From an uncultured bacterium (GTDB taxonomy: Bacteria; Planctomycetota; UBA1135; GCA-002686595), in assembly GCA_937896235.1 (NCBI GenBank), contig CALBMX010000037.1, forward strand, positions 1 to 43,365: 43,365 nt of DNA. Reading direction: 5' to 3'. Both the position numbers and the translations under genes were made by a program. Shown one piece after another: positions 35,641-43,187 of the stretch. Numbering within the stretch: position 1 is the first letter of the stretch; each line of letters begins with the position of its first letter. Below the pieces are notes generated by a model. That model did not search any database, was not told the origin of the DNA, and saw only the letters and a list, made by a program, of their open reading frames with translations.

Positions 35641-36932
35641 GGGGCTTCAGGATCTCGTGTGGGTAGAGGCGAGCTGAGGTGACATGTCGAGGCCGCCGAG
35701 ATGGAAGTAGATCGCATTCCTAAACCGCTTACGATTCCGAAAGCCGCAAGCCATCCTCTTGACCTTCTGGATCTTCGAGTTGAGGCTCTCGGCCCGAGCA
35801 TTTGTCACTCCCAGCACGTCCGCATTTAGGATTCCGATCAAGTGATAGCGCACCATCTTCGCGACCTTGATCATCGGCGCAATCCCGCTGTCCAGCGCCA
35901 TCTGGATCCACGACTTCCACGCTCTGCGCGCCCAACCGCGAAACTTGTAGCCCCAGATGCCGCAGGCGATCTCCTTGAGGGCATAGGCTTGGGCCGTCTG
36001 GAGGCCGCTATCGACGAGCTCATTGAGGTTCTTCTTCCGCTTCAGCCAGATGTACTTGGTCTTCTTAAGGCGAAAATCGCCGGCCTTCACGAGCGTGCGA
36101 TTCTCGGCGCGACGAACGAGGTCAACGGCGTGGCCGAGGTGCTGCACGATGTGAAATCGGTCGAAGGCGATCTTCTTCTCGCAGTCCGGTACATGCTCAA
36201 TTGTCGAGTAGATGTATGCGTTCCACATGTCCATAGAGACAGAGCGCAAACCCGCCAAAACGGCCGGTGTGAGCGTTTCGTAGAAGCTATCGAGGGATTC
36301 ACGCCCATGCCCATCGGCGACCCAAATGACGTCTCCGCTCTCCGCGTCGTTGACCACCGTGACGTACTGGCGATGCTTCTGGTACGAGGTCTCGTCGACA
36401 CCAAGATCACGCGGGGCAACAGGGCCGCGGCGAGCGAGGCCTCGGACAACAGCTCGCTGCAGGACTCCGTCGACTTGGTCCCAGGTCAGTTGCATGCGCT
36501 CCGCGACGGCTTTGATGCTGGCCTCTTCGAGCCAGGCAATAACGAGCGCTTCAAAGAGTGCCGTAAAGGACGAGTTCTTCTCGGCCCATGGAACATGAAC
36601 CTGGTGCACGCCGTGCTCGGCGCAACTGACGCGAGGCACATCCACTTCCAGGATTGTTTGGTACTGACAGGTCGGCAGATGGCGCCATCTGCGTTTGCGG
36701 TGGTCGTGCCGAGAGCAGTCGGCCCCACAAGTTGGGCAGCCAAATTTCATCGACGCTGGCGCGTCGACTTTGACGATGATCTAACCTGCTTCGATGGCCG
36801 TCTCGACCTCAGTTACACGCCAGGGTGTTTCGACGCCGAGGATCGTCGCGTAAAGAGTGGTGTCTCGCATGCCTGCGAGCATACGATTCAACCGCTCAGA
36901 TGGCCTCTACCCACACAAGATCCTGAAGCCCC
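35641..36932 (-). mobile_element. Complete ISL3-family insertion sequence
   Basis: The 1292-bp element is bounded by inverted repeats of 30 bp (35641-35670 and 36903-36932; outer ends GGGGCTTCAGGATC, one mismatch). It is flanked by a perfect 8-bp direct repeat AATACGTG (35633-35640 and 36933-36940). An 8-bp target duplication and an element of about 1.3 kb are hallmarks of ISL3. The intact duplication points to a recent insertion. The single gene runs on the minus strand, and its stop codon lies inside the left repeat. Confidence 0.93.
35647..36750 (-). CDS. ISL3-family transposase (5' end interrupted by TAG)
   Basis: The open part is 367 residues. It starts in the zinc-finger-like region (FGCPTCGADCSRHDHRKRRW, CAEHGVHQVHVPWAE) and continues through the DDE transposase core (DLGVDETSYQKHRQYVTVV, VSMDMWNAYIYSTIEHVPDC, FDRFHIVQHL) to NARAESLNSKIQKVKRMACG. 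The same frame extends upstream to an ATG at 36870 with the ISL3-typical start ILGVETPWRVTEVE, but a TAG at 36781-36783 interrupts it. Either the element is disabled by this nonsense codon or translation begins at the ATG at 36750 and gives a shortened protein. Confidence 0.9.
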   Translation of the reverse strand: MKFGCPTCGADCSRHDHRKRRWRHLPTCQYQTILEVDVPRVSCAEHGVHQVHVPWAEKNSSFTALFEALVIAWLEEASIKAVAERMQLTWDQVDGVLQRAVVRGLARRGPVAPRDLGVDETSYQKHRQYVTVVNDAESGDVIWVADGHGRESLDSFYETLTPAVLAGLRSVSMDMWNAYIYSTIEHVPDCEKKIAFDRFHIVQHLGHAVDLVRRAENRTLVKAGDFRLKKTKYIWLKRKKNLNELVDSGLQTAQAYALKEIACGIWGYKFRGWARRAWKSWIQMALDSGIAPMIKVAKMVRYHLIGILNADVLGVTNARAESLNSKIQKVKRMACGFRNRKRFRNAIYFHLGGLDMSPQLASTHTRS

Positions 36933-37093
36933 AATACGTGCACTGGAACCGTGTAACCGAACACCGCAAAGACCTCAACCACCTCCAGAAAGTCACGGTT
37001 CATACGATCTCGTACAGCAACAGCAAGTGGTACTGCGATCAGCTTGAGAAAATCGCGGAAGCACCCGGCGGCGAGTTTAGGTACTACGAGTGA

Positions 37094-37401
37094 GGTCGTC
37101 GAGTTGAGCCTTCAGCTAGTGGGCGGCGGGCCTCTTTGGGAAAGCGATTCCGAACTCTAGTGGATCGGTCTCCGGTCAATTCGCCCTGGCAAGAAGGGCT
37201 CGCAGGTCAAGAGTGCAGGTTCGCACTTCTAGAAGGTAAACACCTCGAAACATTCCAACGTGCTGGATAGTTTCGTAACCTCACCGCGGTCACGCCTGTC
37301 CCACAACAGACCGGCCCTATCATCCACCCTCTACAATCTGTTCGGCGCAATAAACTGCGTCAGATACGGACCCCGCGCCCAGCCGCGCCTGAGATTTACG
37401 A
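37094..37401. other. Gene-free stretch between vWA remnant and epimerase
   Basis: No supported gene. A short hairpin (AGTGC/GCACT around AGGTTC, near 37210-37230) looks superficially like a tRNA T-arm, but no tRNA can be built around it. Confidence 0.35.
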
Positions 37402-38388
37402 ATGAAGCGCTACCTCATCACCGGCGGAGCCGGGTTTATCGGATCGCATATCGCCACGGGCCTTATTGCAAGGGGCGACAGCGCGCGCGTGTTTGACAAT
37501 CTCTCGAGTGGCAACCTGAAGAACCTGGCCCACCTTGAGGTCGGCGAGATGGGTTCCGGCGCACCTGTCGAGTTTGTCCAAGGTGACATTCGAGAGGTCG
37601 AGTCCGTCCGCGCAGCTTTTGGGGAAAGTGGCGAGATCGAAGGCGTTTTTCACGAGGCCGCCCAAGTCTCCGTGCCGCGCAGTATCGAAGAGCCCGAGGC
37701 GAGCTACGCGATCAACGTGATCGGTAGCCTGAACGTGGTTGAGTCTGCGCGCCGCGCCGGAGTTCGCAAGGTCGTGGCGGCCGCCTCCTCGGCAGCTTAT
37801 GGAGACTCGGAAGTGCTCCCGAAGCACGAGGGCATGGCCCCGAACCCGCTGTCGCCTTACGCCTCGGGAAAACTTGCCATGGAGGGAATCCTAGAGGTCT
37901 GGGCCAAGGTCCACGGCATGCACACCGTCAACCTGCGCTACTTCAACGTGTTCGGCCCGCGCCAAGCCGATGACAGTCCCTATACCGGTGTGATCGCAAT
38001 TTTCGCGCGGCGCTTGATCGACGCGTTGCCGATCACGATTTTCGGAGACGGCGAGCAGACGCGCGACTTTACCTTTATCGATAACGTCGTTGCCGCCAAC
38101 CTACTGGCAATGGACGAGGGTGACAACCCGAACACGAAGGTCGGCCCCGGCGAGGTGCTCAATGTTGGTGTGGCCGAGCGCACGAGCCTAAATGTGCTCT
38201 ACCGATCGATGGCCGATCTGGCAGGTGTCGAGTTCCTCCCGAACTACGCGGAATCTCGAGCTGGTGACGTGAAGCACAGCTTGGCCTCCCTCGAAAAGAT
38301 CATGCGGATCCTTGGCTATAAGCCGAAGGTCGGGTTCGAAGCCGGTATCAAGGCGACCTTCGATTGGTATCGCGCGGGCGGCTCCTAA
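37402..38388 (+). CDS. NAD-dependent sugar-nucleotide epimerase (GalE/WbpP-like)
   Basis: This 328-residue extended-SDR enzyme has the NAD-binding motif GGAGFIGSH (residues 8-16), DNLSSG after strand 2, the HEAAQVSVPRSIE region and the catalytic S-x(n)-YASGK (Tyr and Lys at about residues 153-157). It also has RYFNVFGPRQ and FGDGEQTRDFTFIDNV, features of UDP-glucose/UDP-GlcNAc 4-epimerases. The segment VSVPRS and the PRQ-type C-terminal site favour the WbpP-like group acting on N-acetylated sugars, but this is not certain. It would supply nucleotide sugars for surface glycans, as made by the 8.7-14.3 kb genes. It stands alone on the plus strand. Confidence 0.9.
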   Translation: MKRYLITGGAGFIGSHIATGLIARGDSARVFDNLSSGNLKNLAHLEVGEMGSGAPVEFVQGDIREVESVRAAFGESGEIEGVFHEAAQVSVPRSIEEPEASYAINVIGSLNVVESARRAGVRKVVAAASSAAYGDSEVLPKHEGMAPNPLSPYASGKLAMEGILEVWAKVHGMHTVNLRYFNVFGPRQADDSPYTGVIAIFARRLIDALPITIFGDGEQTRDFTFIDNVVAANLLAMDEGDNPNTKVGPGEVLNVGVAERTSLNVLYRSMADLAGVEFLPNYAESRAGDVKHSLASLEKIMRILGYKPKVGFEAGIKATFDWYRAGGS

Positions 38389-38919
38389 GGACCCTGACGC
38401 GGGGCCTTGGGATCGGCGGTCACGATCCGCTCGCTCGCAAGGATCCCGCCTCGGCAGCAGCTCCGTCTCGGCCTTAATGGTATGCGCAATGGGTAGCGGT
38501 GGTCGAACTGGCCAGCTGAGGTGTGCTGGAGTCCTCCGGAAGACGGCCTTCCTGCTCCCTTTTGGGCCTCGGGGGCGGACTGGAATGAGGCCCGACTCAC
38601 CCCGCGAAGCCTTAAATAGGGTGGAGGGCCTGAGATTTCGACGCGTCAGGCCTGGGTGGGCCCCCTTGGAGAGAGCCTCGTAGTCGTGGAGGTTCGGGTA
38701 CCAGATTGCGGTAAAAAGAGGCCTATCGTGAAGATTCCTAGGTATATCCGGTGAATGGGACACCGTTTTTGACGCGCTGCGGATTGCCTCTATCAAGACT
38801 CCCGAGTACCCTAGCGGCGCCCCATATCCCGGGCTTACAGGCGGAGCCGACCCCATAAGGAACGATCGGCGCGCCTGCTCGGAAAACCCCCGGCGGCCCA
38901 AAGCCGCCACATAAGTATC
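38389..38919. other. 531-bp gene-free region upstream of pckA
   Basis: No supported coding sequence. Two hairpins are visible: GGCCTGA/TCAGGCC (38627-38633 with 38646-38652) and GGCGGC/GCCGCC (38892-38897 with 38903-38908). The second lies 11 bases before the pckA start codon and could influence its translation. The length suggests an extended pckA regulatory region. Confidence 0.4.
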
Positions 38920-40587
38920 ATGGACGCCAGCACAATGGATTACGCCGCAGACCTCGAGCAGCTGTTCGGTCTTACCGACGTCACCTATAAGTACAACCTC
39001 TCGAAGGAAGAGCTCTTTTCCGAGGCTATCGCCAATGACCGCGGCCGCATCGCGGAAGGTGGACCCGATGACGCCCAAAAGGCCTATCCAACCAAGCTTG
39101 GCGTTGAAGGCCCGCTTGTCTACTACACAGACCCCACCTGCACCGGCCGCCCCGTTAAAGACACTTTTGGCGTAGCTTGGCCCGAGTTCGAAGAGAAGGT
39201 CTGGTGGAAGCCCGACTTCCAAAAATTCCCAATCGAGGGGTACAAGCGCCTGCTCAAGGACGTCGTTGCGCACCTCAACGAGCGCAAGGCAAGCCTGTAC
39301 GTCAAAGAAGTCTATTGTGGCCACGACGCCCGCTACGCAACGCCTTACCGCTTCGTCGGTGAGTATGCGACGCACGCGCTCTTCGCCCACAACATGTTCC
39401 CGAAGGACATCCAGGGTGTGGAGGGTGAGGCCGGCAAGCGCTGGACCATGCTCAACGTTCCCAGCTTCCGCTGCGATCCGGAGATCCACGGTTCGAACTC
39501 GGACCGCGCGGTGATCATCGACCTTAAGAACCGTATCGGTTTGGTTGTCGGTCGCTCGGACTACTGTGGCGTGGTCAAGAAGACCATGTTCACCGTGATG
39601 AACTACCAGCTGCCCGAAATGGGCGAGATGTCGATGCACTGCTCGGCCAACGTCGGCAAAGACGGGGACGGCGCGATCCTGTTCGGCCTGTCTGGCACCG
39701 GCAAGACCACTCTTTCGGCGGACCCCCAGCGCAAGCTCATCGGTGACGACGAGCACGCTTGGACTTCCGACGGCATCATCAACTACGAGGACGGCTGCTA
39801 CGCCAAGCTGATCGACCTCAACAAAGATGCCGAGCCCGTGATCGCCGCGGCCCTCTCCATGAAGGGTACGATCATCGAGAACGTCCCGGCGCTGCCCGGT
39901 AAGACGATGGAGGAGTGCCACCCGGACGACCTCGACCTCTTCGACAAGTCGGTCACCGAGAACACGCGCTTCAGCTACCCGCTGACCTGCAACCCGAACG
40001 TCCAAGAGGGGGCCCAGGGCCCGCACCCAGAGACGATTGTGCTGCTCACAGCGGACGCATTTGGTGTGCTGCCCCCAGTCTCGATTCTCGACAAGGAGCA
40101 GGTCATGTACCACTTCACTAGCGGCTTCACCTCGAAGCTCGCCGGGACCGAGGTGGGCATCACCGAGCCCAAAGCCGCCTTTAGCGCGTGCTTCGGCGCA
40201 CCCTTTATGGCTCAGAAGCCGGGTGTCTACGCTGAGCTCCTAGCCGCAAAGATGGAGAAGCACAACGCACGCTGCATCCTGCTTAACACTGGCTGGTCCG
40301 GTGGTGCCTATGGCGAGGGTGAACGCATGAGCCTCAAGTACACCCGGGCTCTGCTCGACGCGGCACTTGCTGGCGAACTCGACAATGTCGAGACCGAACT
40401 GCACCCGATCTTCAACCTCAAGATGCCGAAGACATGCCCTGGCGTGCCGGACGAGATTTTGAACCCGAAGAACACCTGGACCGACAAGGCCGCTTATGAC
40501 GCCGCCGCCGAAAAACTGCGCGACATGTTCCACAAGAACTTCGCGGAAAAGAAGCTCGGCGAGCTGGGCATCAAGCCAGTGATGTAA
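38920..40587 (+). CDS. pckA: Phosphoenolpyruvate carboxykinase (ATP)
   Basis: This 555-residue enzyme converts oxaloacetate and ATP to phosphoenolpyruvate, CO2 and ADP at the entry to gluconeogenesis. ATP-type features are the P-loop GLSGTGKTTLS (about residues 256-266), the upstream metal-site region MSMHCSANVG, LIGDDEHAW after the P-loop, NTRFSYPL and the adenine-region NTGWSGGAYGEG. GTP-type enzymes are longer and lack this P-loop form. The ATG at 38920 is used; a second ATG five codons in is possible. A strong terminator follows at 40637. A diverged copy of the last 29 codons and of the terminator lies 2.0 kb downstream. Confidence 0.95.
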   Translation: MDASTMDYAADLEQLFGLTDVTYKYNLSKEELFSEAIANDRGRIAEGGPDDAQKAYPTKLGVEGPLVYYTDPTCTGRPVKDTFGVAWPEFEEKVWWKPDFQKFPIEGYKRLLKDVVAHLNERKASLYVKEVYCGHDARYATPYRFVGEYATHALFAHNMFPKDIQGVEGEAGKRWTMLNVPSFRCDPEIHGSNSDRAVIIDLKNRIGLVVGRSDYCGVVKKTMFTVMNYQLPEMGEMSMHCSANVGKDGDGAILFGLSGTGKTTLSADPQRKLIGDDEHAWTSDGIINYEDGCYAKLIDLNKDAEPVIAAALSMKGTIIENVPALPGKTMEECHPDDLDLFDKSVTENTRFSYPLTCNPNVQEGAQGPHPETIVLLTADAFGVLPPVSILDKEQVMYHFTSGFTSKLAGTEVGITEPKAAFSACFGAPFMAQKPGVYAELLAAKMEKHNARCILLNTGWSGGAYGEGERMSLKYTRALLDAALAGELDNVETELHPIFNLKMPKTCPGVPDEILNPKNTWTDKAAYDAAAEKLRDMFHKNFAEKKLGELGIKPVM

Positions 40588-40636
40588 CAAGCTCGGGGCA
40601 AGCGCTTAGGCTTGCCAGCGAGCTACTAGCGAAAGC

Positions 40637-40682
40637 AAAAGCCAGGGCCACCCGACGCGAGTTGGGTGGCCCTGGCTTTTTT
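40637..40682 (+). terminator. Strong rho-independent terminator of pckA
   Basis: A 17-bp perfect stem (40637-40653 with 40664-40680; AAAAGCCAGGGCCACCC on the 5' side) with loop GACGCGAGTT runs into a T-tract. It is repeated in diverged form at 42627-42672. Confidence 0.93.
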
Positions 40683-40800
40683 CAATCTCGGAATTTTGCA
40701 CAAGAGGCGGTAGAAGTGGTCGCGGTCGATAAGAAATTGGCTGATGCCTTGAGATAGTCGTCATCGGCTGTAACCCACTTGCTCGTTTCGGTTTACGTTC

Positions 40801-40824
40801 TTGTCCTTGTCCTTGTCCTTGTTC
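40801..40824 (+). repeat. Short hexamer tandem repeat
   Basis: TTGTCC is repeated three times, followed by TTGTTC, in the non-coding gap between the pckA terminator and the second module. It is not inside a supported gene. Confidence 0.7.
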
Positions 40825-40932
40825 GGGAATGATGTTGACCCAAGGTGCCGTTGGTGCAATATGCGATTGTAAATTCAAACTAGCCTTCACGCGCTAAACA
40901 GTACTGCCGCGTCGGGAGGTTTGGATTGACTG

Positions 40933-41451
40933 TTGTCCAACCAACCGACACCTTCGCTATCACGACACCATTCGCATGAGATTCCTATCTCTACCTTCGG
41001 CATGCTACTATGCTTGCTTCCAGCCAATGCGCTCACTCCTGCTCCCTTTGCTTGTGACGGTTGTTCCGGGACGGGGGGCGGAACAAATAGCAACTCTGCA
41101 TTTGGTCTTGGTGGAGAGGAGATTTACATTGAGATGGTAGCCGTAATCAACAGTGGGGAGTGCCATGTCAAGGACAACATGTGTGAGACGAAAGAGCCAT
41201 GCCCAATCGAGCTGACCGGGAATTACAAGAGCAACACACCTGTAAAGGTCGAACTTTGCCGGAACGGGATGGGGACGTGTTGGACTTCTGGCACCTTACC
41301 TGCAGCTAACGCCTGGACGGTTGCAGGGCGGAATAATGACCCTCTTGACTGTGGCAATATAATCAGTCCGAGCGCCAGGGTTTTCATTCCGGGTATTATG
41401 TTGTCTGCTTCCGTCACTACGACATTGACGTGTGACCCTTGTGAGGATTAG
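40933..41451 (+). CDS. Secreted cysteine-rich protein, module copy 2
   Basis: The protein has about 172 residues if started at the TTG at 40933; the ATG at 41002 would leave only a very short signal. A hydrophobic segment (FGMLLCLLPANALTPAPFA, about residues 22-40) is a probable signal peptide. The mature part has cysteines in SGECHV, NMCETKEPC, LDCGNI and LTCDPCED, matching the arrangement in the protein at 18846-19442. No named family was recognised. It starts about 250 bases after the pckA terminator and is followed after 26 bases by a membrane-anchored protein, repeating the layout at 18.8-20.3 kb. The uncertain N-terminus could also reflect a small frameshift. Confidence 0.62.
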   Translation: MSNQPTPSLSRHHSHEIPISTFGMLLCLLPANALTPAPFACDGCSGTGGGTNSNSAFGLGGEEIYIEMVAVINSGECHVKDNMCETKEPCPIELTGNYKSNTPVKVELCRNGMGTCWTSGTLPAANAWTVAGRNNDPLDCGNIISPSARVFIPGIMLSASVTTTLTCDPCED

Positions 41452-41477
41452 CCAGGCACTGGTGGTTGTTTAGTGTC

Positions 41478-42485
41478 ATGAAGCAAGCTTTCCTACTGGC
41501 AATATTTGTTGCAGTCACAGCCGTCTTTTATCTCTTGACGCGAAGCGATGACGTTCGCCAAGGGGCTCAGCCCGTGAGCCCCGATCACGAAACACCTAAC
41601 TTGGTGGATGACGAAGAGTCAGGACGTAGAGGGGAACGATTGCTCTTAGACGAAGAGATCGGTGCCCCCTTAGAGTCTGAAGCTAGCCGTTTTTTGGAGC
41701 AATTGTCGGCGATCTATGATTACGAAGAGCGGGCGGGAGATGACTTTTTCGGTCCTCTCCATGTTGCTGAGCGCATAGCGACCGAGAATGCCACAATCCC
41801 GTTTCAGACACGGTACCAAGCTATTGCGGCCTCCCTTCCATCAGGTCGAGCCGCAGAGGTTCTTGACTGTTTAGAGCAGCAAGTCCAACGAGGTACTCGA
41901 ACAGAAGAGTACCTCCGTGGGGGACTAACCGAGCCCAGTATCCTCTGGGAACCCATGGGGAAGTATTTTTGCGAGCTGTTCCTGAAATACGGGGGGCATC
42001 AGGAGGCTGATGCTCGTGAGACCTTCTGCACTCCGCTTCTTAAGCGGCATCACGTTGGAAACTCATCAGCAATCAGGAACCTCGAAGGCGTGAAGCTATC
42101 ATCTGAGCTCAACCCGAGAGACCTAAAGTTCACGGAAGAGCAGGAAGGGATAATCCTTGAGGTAATGGGCCTACATGCGGAGAGAATTCGGTTCTTCATT
42201 CTTGAGAATGGCCTATTCGAGGCACAACTCGCTGCTCGGACTCGTGCGGTAAGCGCAGGGCAGTATGAGCATGTCCCGAGCATTGACTATGGGGTACTCG
42301 GCTTATGCGATTCGAGAGCGAAGGAGTCGCGGTCGCTCACGGTTACTTATGTTGTTCGGAACTGGGGCGTACACTTGGTGATCATGAAGGGAGAGGATCA
42401 GGAACTTGACCTCAAACTAGCTGATCTTCAAACAGCTGTTGACTTACGAAACAGCGAGTTGACAGCATACATCGCCAACTTCTAG
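41478..42485 (+). CDS. Membrane-anchored protein of unknown function, module copy 2
   Basis: This 335-residue protein starts at the ATG at 41478, directly before one hydrophobic helix (AFLLAIFVAVTAVFYLL, about residues 4-20). An acidic spacer follows to about residue 60, then a mixed domain with three scattered cysteines in its middle. I recognise no family. The gene sits 26 bases after the Cys-rich secreted protein and ends just before the duplicated pckA 3' end. Its AT content and codon use differ somewhat from pckA, which would fit an acquired segment. Its layout parallels the protein at 19532-20308; any sequence homology between the two is weak. Confidence 0.65.
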   Translation: MKQAFLLAIFVAVTAVFYLLTRSDDVRQGAQPVSPDHETPNLVDDEESGRRGERLLLDEEIGAPLESEASRFLEQLSAIYDYEERAGDDFFGPLHVAERIATENATIPFQTRYQAIAASLPSGRAAEVLDCLEQQVQRGTRTEEYLRGGLTEPSILWEPMGKYFCELFLKYGGHQEADARETFCTPLLKRHHVGNSSAIRNLEGVKLSSELNPRDLKFTEEQEGIILEVMGLHAERIRFFILENGLFEAQLAARTRAVSAGQYEHVPSIDYGVLGLCDSRAKESRSLTVTYVVRNWGVHLVIMKGEDQELDLKLADLQTAVDLRNSELTAYIANF

Positions 42486-42499
42486 GCGCGCACGGTGGT

Positions 42500-42589
42500 T
42501 ACGCCGCCGCCGAAAAGCCGCGCGACATGGTCCACAAGAACTTCGCCGACGAGAAGCTCGGCGAGCTAGGCATCAAGCCAGTGATGTAA
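42500..42589 (+). pseudogene. Duplicated 3' end of pckA
   Basis: The 29 codons ending in a TAA at 42587-42589 read AAAEKPRDMVHKNFADEKLG and ELGIKPVM. The end of PckA at 40587 reads AAAEKLRDMFHKNFAEKKLG and ELGIKPVM. There is no gene upstream of it. Changes such as L to P and F to V at the protein level suggest relaxed selection, or derivation from another strain's pckA. It marks the right border of the segment 40683-42499. Confidence 0.8.
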
Positions 42590-42626
42590 CTGGGCCGGGG
42601 CACGCGCCCGGGCCATGCGAAAGCAA

Positions 42627-42672
42627 AGAAGCCAGGTCCACCCAACGCGAGTTGGGTGGACCTGGCTTCTTG
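42627..42672 (+). terminator. Second copy of the pckA-type terminator
   Basis: A 17-bp perfect stem (42627-42643 with 42654-42670; AGAAGCCAGGTCCACCC on the 5' side) has loop AACGCGAGTT. Relative to 40637-40682 one inner pair is changed on both sides (G-C to T-A), so pairing is kept. The T-tract is reduced to CTTCTTGT. Confidence 0.8.
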
Positions 42673-42746
42673 TGTTGGCGGCCGCGAACAATGGGTCTTC
42701 CGACAAAACGTCTCCGAATTGGACCGGGTGCAGGCATCATGTCTGG

Positions 42747-43187
42747 ATGGATAGGACGGACAAGCGGAAGCCGGGCGTGAATCCACTCTTGGTGTTCTTT
42801 GGTGTGGCTGCGCTCTTGGTTGGTGGTGGGTACGTCGTGCGTGTCGCTTTCGGAGTCGCTGCGCTTGGCGTCATGTACGTGACCTCGAATCAGCCGGGCA
42901 TCGACTTTGATGCAGGCGCGTGGCGAGCTCAGGGTAATACGGGGGCGTCGAGCGGAGCCGAGCCCAGGCTCCGCATGGTCGCGAGCTTGACCACGAGTGG
43001 GAGACTCGAAGGTAAGACACGTACCGAGGTGCGCGAGCTTCTTGGACCGACGCATTTTGATGAGGCCTGGGACGAGGCGGAGACTTTTTACTACATACTC
43101 GGCGACGGGCTGATCGACCCGTGGATATTCTCCATCGGGTTTGGCGAGGACGGCAAAGTACAGGCGTATCGCAAGTTCAACGGGTAG
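42747..43187 (+). CDS. Small membrane protein with BamE/SmpA-like domain
   Basis: This 146-residue protein begins at the ATG at 42747; reading further upstream would enter the terminator. Two hydrophobic stretches (about residues 12-45) anchor it. The C-terminal part RLEGKTRTEVRELLGPTHFD, then ETFYYILGD and FSIGFGEDGKVQAYR, follows the BamE/SmpA pattern (L-x-G-x-x-x-x-E-V-x-x-LLG...Y-Y...F-x-x-GKV). It lacks a lipobox, so it is not a canonical BamE. It was probably the original downstream neighbour of pckA before the 2-kb segment arrived. Confidence 0.65.
   Translation: MDRTDKRKPGVNPLLVFFGVAALLVGGGYVVRVAFGVAALGVMYVTSNQPGIDFDAGAWRAQGNTGASSGAEPRLRMVASLTTSGRLEGKTRTEVRELLGPTHFDEAWDEAETFYYILGDGLIDPWIFSIGFGEDGKVQAYRKFNG

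Larger units (their letters stand above)
35521..37093 (+). pseudogene. vWA-type gene remnant interrupted by the ISL3 element
   Basis: The plus-strand frame before the insertion reads ALSKDIWKVLDRVVADPDID and TVYLLSSGEPDTGKYV. After removing the ISL3 element and one copy of the 8-bp target repeat it continues in frame as HWNRVTEHRKDLNHLQKVTV, HTISYSNSKWYCDQLEKIAE and GGEFRYYE to a TGA at 37091-37093. The DTVYLLSSGEP...HT...L-x-x-IAEAxGGEF pattern is the C-terminal half of a vWA domain, as in planctomycete vWA proteins. The 5' part is gone or unrecognisable, so the gene was probably already decayed before insertion. Confidence 0.65.

Noticed and set aside
35842..37047. A 401-codon plus-strand frame across the ISL3 element
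   Set aside because: It is the mirror of the transposase gene, whose motifs are clear on the minus strand, and it runs through the inverted repeat into flanking DNA.
37205..37235. A tRNA, suggested by a T-arm-like hairpin
   Set aside because: No acceptor, D-arm or anticodon arm can be placed around it.
38188..40113. A 641-codon open frame on the minus strand opposite the epimerase end and pckA
   Set aside because: It lies antisense to the strongly conserved pckA gene, has no recognisable domain, and long antisense frames are common opposite GC-rich genes with biased codon use.
40801..40824. TTGTCC hexamer repeats as a contingency locus
   Set aside because: Only about four units, in non-coding DNA, and a six-base unit divisible by three would not switch a frame.
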